A stretch of 64,000 bases of DNA from Chitinophagaceae bacterium (lineage in GTDB: Bacteria; Bacteroidota; Bacteroidia; Chitinophagales; Chitinophagaceae), in the NCBI GenBank assembly GCA_016720775.1, contig JADKJX010000003.1, forward strand, positions 620,001 through 684,000, read 5' to 3'. The notes below the pieces were generated by a model. The model searched no databases. It was not told where the DNA came from and saw only the letters and a program-made list of their open reading frames with translations. Positions 21,439-30,836 of this stretch are shown in pieces; within the stretch, counting starts at the first letter, position 1; each line of letters starts with the position of its first letter. The translations under genes were made by a program, and so were the position numbers.

Positions 21439-23772
21439 ATGAACAACGATCGCTATGTTATAGGAGCTGATTACGGCACTGATTCTGTCAGGGCCGTGCT
21501 GGTAAATGCAGCCAATGGAGATGAATTATCTTCCTCCGTCTTTTATTATCCCCGCTGGAAAAAAAGTTTGTACTGTGATCCTGCTGCCAATCAATTCCGG
21601 CAACACCCGCTTGATCACATCGAGGGACTCGAATCTGCCATCAAAGATTGTTTGCAGAAAGCAGGTAAGGGAATTGCTGCGAATGTAAAAGCCATTTCTG
21701 TTGATACCACAGGCTCTACCCCGGTAGCAGTTGATCAAAAAGGAATGCCACTTGCCTTGTTGCCGGGTTTTGAAGACAATCCCAATGCCATGTTTGTGTT
21801 ATGGAAAGATCATACCTCCATCAAGGAAGCATCAGCCATCAATGCCCATGCAGAAAAATTTGAAACAAACTATTTACAGTATGTGGGTGGTATTTATTCA
21901 TCCGAATGGTTTTGGGCAAAGCTGTTGCATGTTTTAAGAGTTGATGAAAAAGTAAGGGAAGCCTGTTATAGTTGGGTAGAACACTGCGACTGGATACCGT
22001 TTTTGTTGGCCGGTGGTACAGATGTTCATCAAATGAAAAGATCTGTCTGTTCGGCTGGCAACAAAGCTTTGTGGGCTGAAGATTTTGGTGGGTTACCACC
22101 CGATGAATTTTTCACGTCACTGGATCCTTTGCTGAAAGGATTTACCTCGAGACTATTTTCAGAAACATATACTTCTGATCAACCTGCCGGAACCTTGTGT
22201 GAAGAATGGGCGAAGCGCTTAGGATTATCAACAGATGTGTTGATTGGTGTGGGGGCATTTGATGCACATATGGGTGCAGTAGGTGGACAAATAGAACCCT
22301 ATTTTCTCAGTAAAGTAATGGGTACATCGACCTGCGATATACTGGTTGCTCCAGCAAATGAAGTAAAAGATATTTTAGTAAAAGGGATCTGCGGACAGGT
22401 CCCCGGTTCGGTCATTCCCGGAATGATAGGAATGGAAGCGGGGCAAAGTGCTTTTGGGGATGCATATGCATGGTTCAACAATTTATTGAACTGGACATCA
22501 GCCCTCGAAGAGCGGAAAAATATGATTCCGGCCTTATCTGAAGCCGCAGCAAAACTTCCGCTAGATGAAAATGACGAGCTGGCGGTCGACTGGATGAATG
22601 GAAGGCGGACACCCGATGCGAATCAATTATTAAAAGGAGCTATTACCGGGATCGGTCTTGCCAGTAATGCACCAAAAATATTTCGTTCAATTGTTGAATC
22701 AACTTGTTTTGGCGCAAAAGCAATTGTTGATCGTTTCATCAGCGAAGGTATTCCGGTAAAAGGGTTGATCGGGTTGGGAGGCGTTGCCAAAAAATCTCCT
22801 TTCATCATGCAGATGATGGCCGATGTGATGAACAGACCCATCCGTATTCACAAGTCTGAACAAACCTGTGCGGCAGGAGCTGCTATGTTTGCTGCAACGG
22901 TTGCCGGTATTTACCCCAACGTGGAAGACGCCATGCAGGCCATGGGACAAGGTTTCGATGCAGAATATTTTCCCGATCCGGCAAAAGCAGTCATCTTTCA
23001 AAAAAGATATACGCAATATCGGCAACTGGGAAATTTTATTGAGAAGCAAACAGTTTCTTCTTTCTCAAAAAATAAAAACAGGTATCAGCAAATTAAACAA
23101 GCCGCCTATGATGCAAACATGCAGTTGCCAAAACTGGGGCTAGTGTTATTTACTTTTGGAAACGTGAGTGTTGTTGACAGGGAGGCGGGTGTATTTGCTA
23201 TTAAGCCAAGTGGTGTCCCTTATGATGAACTATCACCAGAAAAAATGGTGATCGTTGACCTGGATGGAAATGTTGTGGAAGGAGACCTGCGCCCTTCATC
23301 CGATACAAAAACGCATGCGGTCTTATACAAACACTGGCCCCATATCGGTTCCATCGTTCATACGCATAGTACATACGCCACGGCCTGGGCACAGGCACAA
23401 CGTGATATCCCGATTTACGGAACCACACATGCGGATCATAATACGGTTAACATTCCCTGTGCCGCACCCATGGATGATGAACGAATTGAAGGCGATTATG
23501 AATACGAGACCGGCTTCCAGATCATCAATTGTTTAAAAGAAAGAAACCTTGCTTATGAAGAAGTGGAAATGATACTGGTGGGAAATCATGCACCCTTTGC
23601 CTGGGGCAAGACGGCACATAAAGCCGTTTACAATGCGGCTGTATTGGAAGAGATCGCAAGGATGGCGCTGCTCACGGAGCAGATAAACCCTAAAGCGCCA
23701 ACATTGAAAGAAACGCTGATCAACAAACACTGGCAGCGCAAACACGGAGACAATTCTTATTACGGACAATAA
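21439..23772 (+). CDS. araB: Ribulokinase - L-ribulose-5-phosphate 4-epimerase fusion (AraB-AraD)
   Basis: A single 777-residue frame carrying two consecutive steps of L-arabinose catabolism. Residues 1-545 are an FGGY-family ribulokinase (IGADYGTDSVRAVLV nucleotide loop; GLGGVAKKSPFIMQMMADVM). Residues ~548-777 are a class II aldolase-fold 4-epimerase (RYQQIKQAAYDANMQLPKLGL; FGNVSVVD; IKPSGVPYDEL; zinc-site histidines in HTHSTYATAWA; GNHAPFAWGKTA). The hinge is short (VSSFSKNKN) and there is no ATG, GTG or TTG near the epimerase start in its frame, so a genuine fusion is favoured over a lost stop codon. It is the first gene of a tight operon (gaps 10-25 nt). The usual arrangement has separate araB and araD genes. 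Confidence 0.9.
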   Translation: MNNDRYVIGADYGTDSVRAVLVNAANGDELSSSVFYYPRWKKSLYCDPAANQFRQHPLDHIEGLESAIKDCLQKAGKGIAANVKAISVDTTGSTPVAVDQKGMPLALLPGFEDNPNAMFVLWKDHTSIKEASAINAHAEKFETNYLQYVGGIYSSEWFWAKLLHVLRVDEKVREACYSWVEHCDWIPFLLAGGTDVHQMKRSVCSAGNKALWAEDFGGLPPDEFFTSLDPLLKGFTSRLFSETYTSDQPAGTLCEEWAKRLGLSTDVLIGVGAFDAHMGAVGGQIEPYFLSKVMGTSTCDILVAPANEVKDILVKGICGQVPGSVIPGMIGMEAGQSAFGDAYAWFNNLLNWTSALEERKNMIPALSEAAAKLPLDENDELAVDWMNGRRTPDANQLLKGAITGIGLASNAPKIFRSIVESTCFGAKAIVDRFISEGIPVKGLIGLGGVAKKSPFIMQMMADVMNRPIRIHKSEQTCAAGAAMFAATVAGIYPNVEDAMQAMGQGFDAEYFPDPAKAVIFQKRYTQYRQLGNFIEKQTVSSFSKNKNRYQQIKQAAYDANMQLPKLGLVLFTFGNVSVVDREAGVFAIKPSGVPYDELSPEKMVIVDLDGNVVEGDLRPSSDTKTHAVLYKHWPHIGSIVHTHSTYATAWAQAQRDIPIYGTTHADHNTVNIPCAAPMDDERIEGDYEYETGFQIINCLKERNLAYEEVEMILVGNHAPFAWGKTAHKAVYNAAVLEEIARMALLTEQINPKAPTLKETLINKHWQRKHGDNSYYGQ

Positions 23773-23782
23773 AATCATTATA

Positions 23783-24934
23783 ATGAAAAAGCAAATTCTT
23801 TTTTTACTGTTTGGGTTTGCAATCCTTTTTACAGCCTGCAACAATAACTCAACAGACAGCAATAAAAATAACAGCGCTGATTCTGGCAAAGCGAAAACAG
23901 GAATCTCAGAAAAACCTTTCGGCAATTTTGAAGGCAGGGCCGTTACTGAATATACCATCAGCAATACTTCCGGTATGCAGGTGAGTATTCTTAATTATGG
24001 GGGCACGGTAACAAAAATTATTACAAAGGATAGGAACGGAAAAGACGGAGATGTGATCCTGGGATACGATTCATTGAGTGGCTATCTTCAAAAAAACAAC
24101 CCGTACTTCGGCTGCCTGGTTGGCCGTTATGCCAATCGGATCGCTGATGCAAAATTTACTTTAGACGGGAAGATCTATACTTTAGCTGCCAACAACAATG
24201 GACAAAGTCTGCATGGTGGTTTAAAAGGGTATGATAAAGTGATGTGGCGTGCAGAAAAACCTGCAGGTGACAGCAGTTTGAAGTTGACTTATTTTAGTAA
24301 AGATGGAGAAGAAGGCTATCCTGGAAATCTAAATGTGGAAGTGATCTATTCCCTTTCTTCCGCCAATGAATTAAAGATCGAATACAAAGCAACAACCGAT
24401 AAAGCCACACCGGTAAATCTTACCAACCATTGCTATTTTAATTTATCTGCCGGTGCCGATTCAACAATTCTTGGTCATGCGTTGATGCTGAATGCAGATA
24501 AATATACCCCGGTAAATGATAAATTAATTCCATTGGGAAAACATGTTGATGTAAAAAATACTCCTTTCGATTTTACGAATTCAAAATTGATAGGAAAAGA
24601 GATTGATAGTGTAAAAGGCGGTTACGATCACAACTGGGTAGTAAACAGGAAAGGAAATGGCCTTGAAAAAATTGCAGCCTTATATCACCTGGCAAGCGGG
24701 CGCATGATGGAAGTGTTCACCACCGAGCCTGGCATACAGTTTTACAGCGGTAATTTCTTAGACGGAACACTGGCGGGTTGTGCAGGCGGCAAATCGTATG
24801 TATTGCACGGAGGGTTGTGTTTAGAGACACAGCATTTTCCTGATAGTCCCAACCAGCCTTCATTTCCCAATACCATTTTAAAACCGGGCGAAACCTATAC
24901 CCATACAGCCGTATATAAATTTTCGGTGAAGTAA
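23783..24934 (+). CDS. galM: Aldose 1-epimerase lipoprotein
   Basis: Mutarotase of the GalM family, interconverting alpha and beta anomers of free sugars; 383 residues. The N-terminus is a lipoprotein signal (LFGFAILFTAC, Cys19), so the enzyme sits outside the inner membrane, where it would prepare released arabinose for uptake. Family features seen are YGGTVTKI, GCLVGRYANRIADAKF, SLHGGLKGYDKV (catalytic His region), LTNHCYFNLSA, KGGYDHNW and LCLETQHFPDSPNQPSFPN (catalytic Glu). It lies between araBD and the arabinofuranosidases, 10-20 nt from each, in one operon. Confidence 0.93.
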   Translation: MKKQILFLLFGFAILFTACNNNSTDSNKNNSADSGKAKTGISEKPFGNFEGRAVTEYTISNTSGMQVSILNYGGTVTKIITKDRNGKDGDVILGYDSLSGYLQKNNPYFGCLVGRYANRIADAKFTLDGKIYTLAANNNGQSLHGGLKGYDKVMWRAEKPAGDSSLKLTYFSKDGEEGYPGNLNVEVIYSLSSANELKIEYKATTDKATPVNLTNHCYFNLSAGADSTILGHALMLNADKYTPVNDKLIPLGKHVDVKNTPFDFTNSKLIGKEIDSVKGGYDHNWVVNRKGNGLEKIAALYHLASGRMMEVFTTEPGIQFYSGNFLDGTLAGCAGGKSYVLHGGLCLETQHFPDSPNQPSFPNTILKPGETYTHTAVYKFSVK

Positions 24935-24954
24935 TTGCTAAAAACAAACAGGTC

Positions 24955-26931
24955 ATGAAACTGAAAAAAATATTATCAATTGGCTTGCCGGCAGTGATGA
25001 TCCATATGATCACTTCTGCTCAGTCATCTTTATTAAAGTTTGAGCCGGTTAGTTTTTCTAAAGTAAACATTACCGATAATTTCTGGAAACCGAAATTAAG
25101 ATTGATAGCCACAGCAACATTAAATGCCTGTATCTACCAGACAGAAACGGCCACACCCCGGATAAAGAACTTTCAAAAAGTAGCCCGAAAAAAAGGCGAG
25201 AAGCATGAAGGAATTTTTTATGACGACAGCGATGTGTTTAAAGCGCTTGAAGCTATTGCTTATTCCTTAAAAAATAATCCCGACTCTGCATTGGAAAGAA
25301 AAGCAGACGAATGGATCGACATCATCGCAGCAGCACAACAGCCCGATGGTTACCTAAACACCTGGTATACTTTATACGGACTGGAGAACCGCTATACCGA
25401 TATGAGTATGCATGAAGATTATAATGCAGGCCACATGATCGAAGCGGCAGTTGCTTATTACAATGAGACCGGCAAAAGAAAATTCTTAGACGTTTGTATC
25501 AAATGGGCCAACCATTTTGATTCATTATTCGGCCCCGGTAAAAGAGATTGGGTTACCGGCCACCAGGAACTTGAACTGGCATTGGTAAAATTGTACAAAG
25601 TAACAAACGATAAAAAATATTTAAAACTTGCTGATTGGCTTTTATCTGAAAGAGGTCATCGCTTAGCTAAAGGATATACCTGGACAGATTGGAAAGACAC
25701 CGCCTATGCACAGGATGTGGTACCGGTAAAAGAGCAGAAAGAAATTACCGGCCATGCCGTACGTGCCATGTATATGTACACCGGTGCTGCAGATGTGGCC
25801 GCACTCACCGGTGATGCTGATTATATGAAGGCGATGGAAACCGTTTGGCAGGATGTGGTATATCGGAACATGTACATCACCGGCGGCATCGGTTCATCCG
25901 GAAGCAACGAAGGATTCTCTGTTGACTATGACCTGCCCAATGAACAGGCTTATTGCGAAACCTGTGCATCGGTAGGTATGGTCTTCTGGAACCAGCGGAT
26001 GAATGCACTCACCGGCGACTCCAAATATATTGATGTGCTTGAAAAAAGTTTATACAATGGTGCACTGGATGGATTGAGTTTAAGCGGCGACCGGTTTTTT
26101 TACGGCAATCCACTTACATCAACCGGAAGGGGGGCAAGACGTGAATGGTTTGGTACGGCCTGCTGTCCTGCTAATATTGCCCGGCTCATTGCTTCATTGG
26201 GTAACTATATCTATGCAAGTAACGATAATGGAATATGGGTGAATTTATTTGTTGGAAGTGATACAAAAATAAATATGGGTAAGAATGAAGTGGGAATGAA
26301 GATGGAAACGAATTATCCATTGGATGGCGCCGTGAAAATAAATATCGATCCGGCTAAGCCTGCTTTGTTTGCATTGCATATCCGTAAACCCGGTTGGTGT
26401 TCCGGTACTGCCGTGCCGGGGAATTTGTACAATTATACCGGCATAGATGCAATACCATCTCCAATTTCAATTACTGTAAATGGTAAACCTGCTGACGTTA
26501 CAGAAGTGAAAGGTTATTACATCATCAACCGCACCTGGAAAAAAGGGGATGTGGTTGAATATGACATGTCAATGAAAGTAAAAGAGGTGCAATCAAGAGA
26601 GGAGATCAAAACAAACCAGGGCCGTATTGCCCTGCAACGTGGGCCCCTGGTATATTGTGTGGAAGGAGCAGATAATGAGGGCAAGGCATTGAACATGATC
26701 TTTCCGGAGAACACGGTTGTAAAAGAAGAGTCTTATACAGTACTGAATGAAAAAGTGGTTGCATTGAAAATGGATCTTCCGGTGGTTACAATCAACGCAG
26801 ATGGACTGGGCATACAGACCATCAAAAAAAATATCACGGCCATACCTTATTATACCTGGTGCAACAGGGGTAAAAACCAGATGCAGGTCTGGCTGCCGCA
26901 AAAGATCACCGATGTTAAATTGAATTATTAA
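24955..26931 (+). CDS. GH127 beta-L-arabinofuranosidase
   Basis: Secreted exo-enzyme releasing L-arabinose from beta-linked arabinofuranosides; 658 residues with a signal peptide ending ITSAQS. An (alpha/alpha)6 barrel core is followed by beta domains. The hallmark zinc/nucleophile set of GH127 is present: Glu and Cys in QAYCETCASVG and the double Cys in GTACCPANIARL, corresponding to the Glu-Cys/Cys-Cys centre of HypBA1. NEGFSVDYDLPN, and HIRKPGW in the C-terminal beta domain, fit the family. The product fits the downstream isomerase and symporter. Confidence 0.92.
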   Translation: MKLKKILSIGLPAVMIHMITSAQSSLLKFEPVSFSKVNITDNFWKPKLRLIATATLNACIYQTETATPRIKNFQKVARKKGEKHEGIFYDDSDVFKALEAIAYSLKNNPDSALERKADEWIDIIAAAQQPDGYLNTWYTLYGLENRYTDMSMHEDYNAGHMIEAAVAYYNETGKRKFLDVCIKWANHFDSLFGPGKRDWVTGHQELELALVKLYKVTNDKKYLKLADWLLSERGHRLAKGYTWTDWKDTAYAQDVVPVKEQKEITGHAVRAMYMYTGAADVAALTGDADYMKAMETVWQDVVYRNMYITGGIGSSGSNEGFSVDYDLPNEQAYCETCASVGMVFWNQRMNALTGDSKYIDVLEKSLYNGALDGLSLSGDRFFYGNPLTSTGRGARREWFGTACCPANIARLIASLGNYIYASNDNGIWVNLFVGSDTKINMGKNEVGMKMETNYPLDGAVKINIDPAKPALFALHIRKPGWCSGTAVPGNLYNYTGIDAIPSPISITVNGKPADVTEVKGYYIINRTWKKGDVVEYDMSMKVKEVQSREEIKTNQGRIALQRGPLVYCVEGADNEGKALNMIFPENTVVKEESYTVLNEKVVALKMDLPVVTINADGLGIQTIKKNITAIPYYTWCNRGKNQMQVWLPQKITDVKLNY

Positions 26932-26948
26932 ACTTCCAATCAAAAAAA

Positions 26949-29301
26949 TTGAGAACAGTTTTTAAAATATTGCTTTTACTTTTTGTTCCATCCGTTTTAT
27001 CGGCGCAAACCTATGCGCCGCAAAAAAATGATCTGCGGATGAAGATAAAGCCGGTGGTGCCGGTTAAAGCTTACGCATTTGACCTGGGCGATGTGCAATT
27101 ACTCAACAGTCCTTTTAAACATGCCATGCAAATGGACAGCGCTTACCTGCTGTTCTTAAAGCCCGACCGTTTGTTGTATCGGTTTTATAAAAATGCCGGG
27201 TTGCCGGTCAAAGATTCTGTTTATGGCGGATGGGAGAGCGAAGGGTTATCGGGTCATACGATGGGACATTATATTTCTGCGTGTGCCATCATGTACACAA
27301 CAACTAAGGGCAAGGAATTTTTAAACCGCATCAATTACATTGTTGATGAACTGGAGAAATGTCAAAAAGCAAGACACACGGGTTATATCGGTGCCATACC
27401 AAATGAAGATTCCATTTTTGGAAAAGTTACAAAAGGAGAAATAAAAACGGGCGGCTTTGACCTGAATGGCGGATGGAGCCCCTGGTACACGGTTCATAAA
27501 TTAATGGCGGGCCTGGTGGATGCTTATTTATATGCCGGAAATAAAAAAGCATTGAACCTGGTTACAGGAATGGCCGACTGGACCTACAATACGGTTGATC
27601 ATTTGCCTGATTCTCTCCGGTTGAAAATGCTTAACTGTGAATACGGCGGCATGAACGATGTGCTGGCAAATATTTATGCCATCACCGGTAACAAAAAGTA
27701 CCTGGACCTTTCTTATAAATTTTATGACGAGTTTGTAATGGGCAAACTGGCCCGGCGCATTGACCCCATGCCCGGTAAACACAGTAATACCAATGTTCCC
27801 AAGGCCATCGGCAGTGCAAGGCAGTATGAATTGACAGGCTATGAAAGAGAAAAGACCATTGCTTCTTTCTTCTGGGAAACGATGGTGCACAATCATACCT
27901 ACGTCATCGGCGGCAACAGTAACTATGAATATTGCGGGGCTGCAGGAAAATTAAATGACCGCCTGAGTGATAATACCTGCGAGACCTGCAACACCTATAA
28001 CATGCTGAAGTTAACGCAGCACCTGTTTGCAACAGAACCATCAGCAGCATTGATGGATTATTACGAGCGGGCTTTGTACAACCACATACTGTCATCGCAA
28101 AACCCAACCAACGGCATGACCTGTTATTTTGTACCGCTGCGGATGGGATCCAAAAAAGTTTTCAGTGATTCAACAAACACATTTACCTGCTGTGTGGGCA
28201 GTGGTATGGAGAACCATACTAAATATGCTGCACAGATATACAGTCATGATGGCAATAACAGCTTGTTCGTAAATCTTTTCATTCCTTCTGTTCTGCAATG
28301 GAAAGAAAAGGGAATAACTGTTCAGCAACTGAATTTTATTCCGGAGCAAACAGAAGTGAAGCTGATCCTCTCTTGTAAAAAACCAACACTATTTACTTTA
28401 AAGATCCGCAAGCCTTCCTGGTTGAGAAATAACCCGGTGCTGTATGTAAATGGAAAGGCTGTGGACACAGAAATAAGCAGTGAAGGTTATTTTACCACAA
28501 CAAGGCAATGGAAGAACGGAGACGTTGTGACCGCAGACCTTTCAATGGATGTGTACAGCGAAGCCATGCCTGATAATGCCAACCGCATTGCATTAAAATA
28601 TGGCCCGGTTGTGCTGGCAGGTAAATTAGGCAAACAAATGCCCGATGCTGTTTACGGCACACCCGTTTTATTGACCGATGATAAGAATGTGAACGACTGG
28701 ATAAAACCATCCGTGAATGAAACACTGGTTTTTGATATAAAAGATGTGGCCAAACCATTTAATGTGAAGCTGGTTCCCTTTTATAAAGTGTATGATGAAT
28801 ATTACAGTGTGTACTGGGATTATTTTACTAACGATGAATGGACAGCCAGGCAAAAAGAATATGAAGCAGAAAAAAAGAGGCTGCAGGAAATTGAAGAAAA
28901 GACGATCGATAATTTCCGCATTGGAGAAATGCAGCCCGAAAGGGATCATAATTTAACGGCAGGCGACCGGTCTTATATTGATGAAGCACAGGGCAGGCCC
29001 GGACGGGAAGCCAGGGCCGGAAGTTATTTTGTTTTTGAAATGAACGTGCAGCCGGGTATTCAGAATAATTTATTGCTTACGTATCTCGGTGATGACAAGG
29101 ACCGGAAATTTGATATCAAAGTGGATGGACAATTGATCGCAACAGAGAACATGGCCTGGCGGACAGACATCAAAATTCTATGATAAAGTATATCCTGTTC
29201 CGCAATCGCTTACTGATAATAAGCAAAAGATAACCATACGCATTGAAGCCAATTACCGGAAGACTGCGGGAAGAGTATTTGGGGTGCGGATAATAAAATA
29301 A
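26949..29301 (+). CDS. GH127/GH146-like beta-L-arabinofuranosidase (3' frameshift)
   Basis: Second, diverged arabinofuranosidase of the operon. A signal peptide (ILLLLFVPSVLSAQT) precedes DVQLLNSPFKHAMQ and GGWESEGLSGHTMGHYIS, the barrel entry typical of the GH146 branch. The catalytic set is kept: DNTCETCNTYNML and FTCCVGSGMENH. A C-terminal DUF4986-like part follows. The open frame stops at 29183 after RTDIKIL. With one A fewer in the A4 tract at 29172-29175 it reads RTDIKFYDKVYPVPQSL and continues to a TAA at 29299-29301, 9 nt before araA. The start is also unusual: the only early start is TTG at 26949, and an ATG may have been damaged by an indel. Confidence 0.85.
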
Positions 29302-29310
29302 AAAACTAAA

Positions 29311-30813
29311 ATGATAAATCTTGAAAAGTTTGAGGTTTGGTTTGTAACGGGCAGCCAGCATTTGTACGGCGAAGAAACATTGAAGCAGGTGGCGGTCCAT
29401 TCAAAAAAGATCGCAGCGGCATTTAATGAGGCAAAGCATATGCCCGTGCAGGTAAAATTTAAGCCGGTAGTAAAATCACCGGAAGAAATTTATGCCATTT
29501 GCCAGGAAGCCAATACAACAACCAATTGCATCGGCATCATTGCCTGGATGCATACTTTCTCCCCGGCAAAAATGTGGATCGGCGGGTTAAAAATTTTGCA
29601 GAAACCACTGCTGCACCTGCATACACAATTCAACCGTGATATTCCATGGGGCAGTATTGATATGGATTTTATGAACCTTAATCAAAGCGCCCATGGCGAC
29701 CGGGAATTTGGTTTTATGATGAGTCGTATGCGGCTGAACAGGAAGGTCGTTGTTGGGCACTGGCAGGATGAAACAGTTGTTCAGCAATTGAATGTTTGGT
29801 GCAGGTCCGCTGCTGCATGGCACGACTGGCAGGGTGCAAGGTTTGTTCGCTTTGGTGATAACATGCGTTATGTAGCCGTAACGGATGGCGATAAGGTAGA
29901 AGCAGAAATGAAATTTGGTTACTCGGTAAACACACACGGCATTGGTGACCTGGCTGCGGTGATAAGTAACGTAAAAGAAAAAGAAATAGATAACTTAGTT
30001 GAAATTTATAACAGCACCTATAAACTGGCAGCATCATTAAAGAATAACGGAAGTCAATACCAATCTTTACGGGATGCGGCTAAAATTGAAATTGGGTTAC
30101 GCAGATTTTTAAAAGCCGGAAATTTTAAAGGCTTTACTGATACATTTGAAGACCTGCACGGATTGGTTCAGTTGCCCGGCATTGCTGTACAGCGGTTGAT
30201 GAATGAAGGGTATGGTTTTGCGGCAGAAGGTGACTGGAAAACAGCTGCATTGGTAAGGGCGATGAAAGTGATGGCCGCAGGATTGCCCGGTGGTAATTCT
30301 TTCATGGAAGATTATACCTATCATTTTGAACCTGGCAATAAAATGGTATTGGGGGCACACATGCTGGAAATATGTGAGAGTATTGCCAATGGGAAACCAT
30401 CCTGCGAAATACATCCGCTGGGTATTGGCGGAAAAGCAGACCCGGTGCGGTTGGTGTTTAATGTGGCTGCAGGAGCTGCACTCAATGCTTCAGTGATTGA
30501 TATGGGAAACCGTTTCCGGCTTTTGGTTAATGAAGTGGAAGCAGTGAAACCACAACAGCCATTGCCCAAACTTCCGGTAGCCAGGGTATTGTGGAAACCT
30601 TATCCCGATATGCAGACCGGTTGTGCGGCGTGGATACTGGCAGGTGGTGCACATCATACATGTTACAGCCAGAACTTAACAGCGCAACACCTGGAAGATT
30701 TTGCAGAGATGGCGGGCATTGAATATGTATTGATCGGTAAGGCCACCAATCTCCCCCAATTAAAAAATGAATTGCGCTGGAATGAAATGTATTATCAAAT
30801 GAACAGATACTGA
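29311..30813 (+). CDS. araA: L-arabinose isomerase
   Basis: Cytosolic isomerase converting L-arabinose to L-ribulose, the substrate of the AraB half of the fusion; 500 residues, the family length. It begins FEVWFVTGSQHLYGEETL, the canonical AraA N-terminus. MHTFSPAKMWIGGL and LLHLHTQFNRDIPWGSIDMDFMNLNQSAHGDRE are diagnostic. Metal/catalytic residues lie in SFMEDYTYHF (Glu), GAHMLEICES (Glu) and CEIHPLGIGGKADPVRLVF (His), with a last conserved His in GGAHHTCYS. It sits between GH127/146 and the symporter. Confidence 0.96.
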   Translation: MINLEKFEVWFVTGSQHLYGEETLKQVAVHSKKIAAAFNEAKHMPVQVKFKPVVKSPEEIYAICQEANTTTNCIGIIAWMHTFSPAKMWIGGLKILQKPLLHLHTQFNRDIPWGSIDMDFMNLNQSAHGDREFGFMMSRMRLNRKVVVGHWQDETVVQQLNVWCRSAAAWHDWQGARFVRFGDNMRYVAVTDGDKVEAEMKFGYSVNTHGIGDLAAVISNVKEKEIDNLVEIYNSTYKLAASLKNNGSQYQSLRDAAKIEIGLRRFLKAGNFKGFTDTFEDLHGLVQLPGIAVQRLMNEGYGFAAEGDWKTAALVRAMKVMAAGLPGGNSFMEDYTYHFEPGNKMVLGAHMLEICESIANGKPSCEIHPLGIGGKADPVRLVFNVAAGAALNASVIDMGNRFRLLVNEVEAVKPQQPLPKLPVARVLWKPYPDMQTGCAAWILAGGAHHTCYSQNLTAQHLEDFAEMAGIEYVLIGKATNLPQLKNELRWNEMYYQMNRY

Positions 30814-30836
30814 TCACATAAACCAAACACCGCTGT

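Noticed and set aside
23060..23090. Separate araD gene hidden by a lost araB stop codon
   Set aside because: An extra A would create a stop, but no ATG, GTG or TTG lies near the epimerase start in its frame, so a fusion is the better reading; kept as a caveat.
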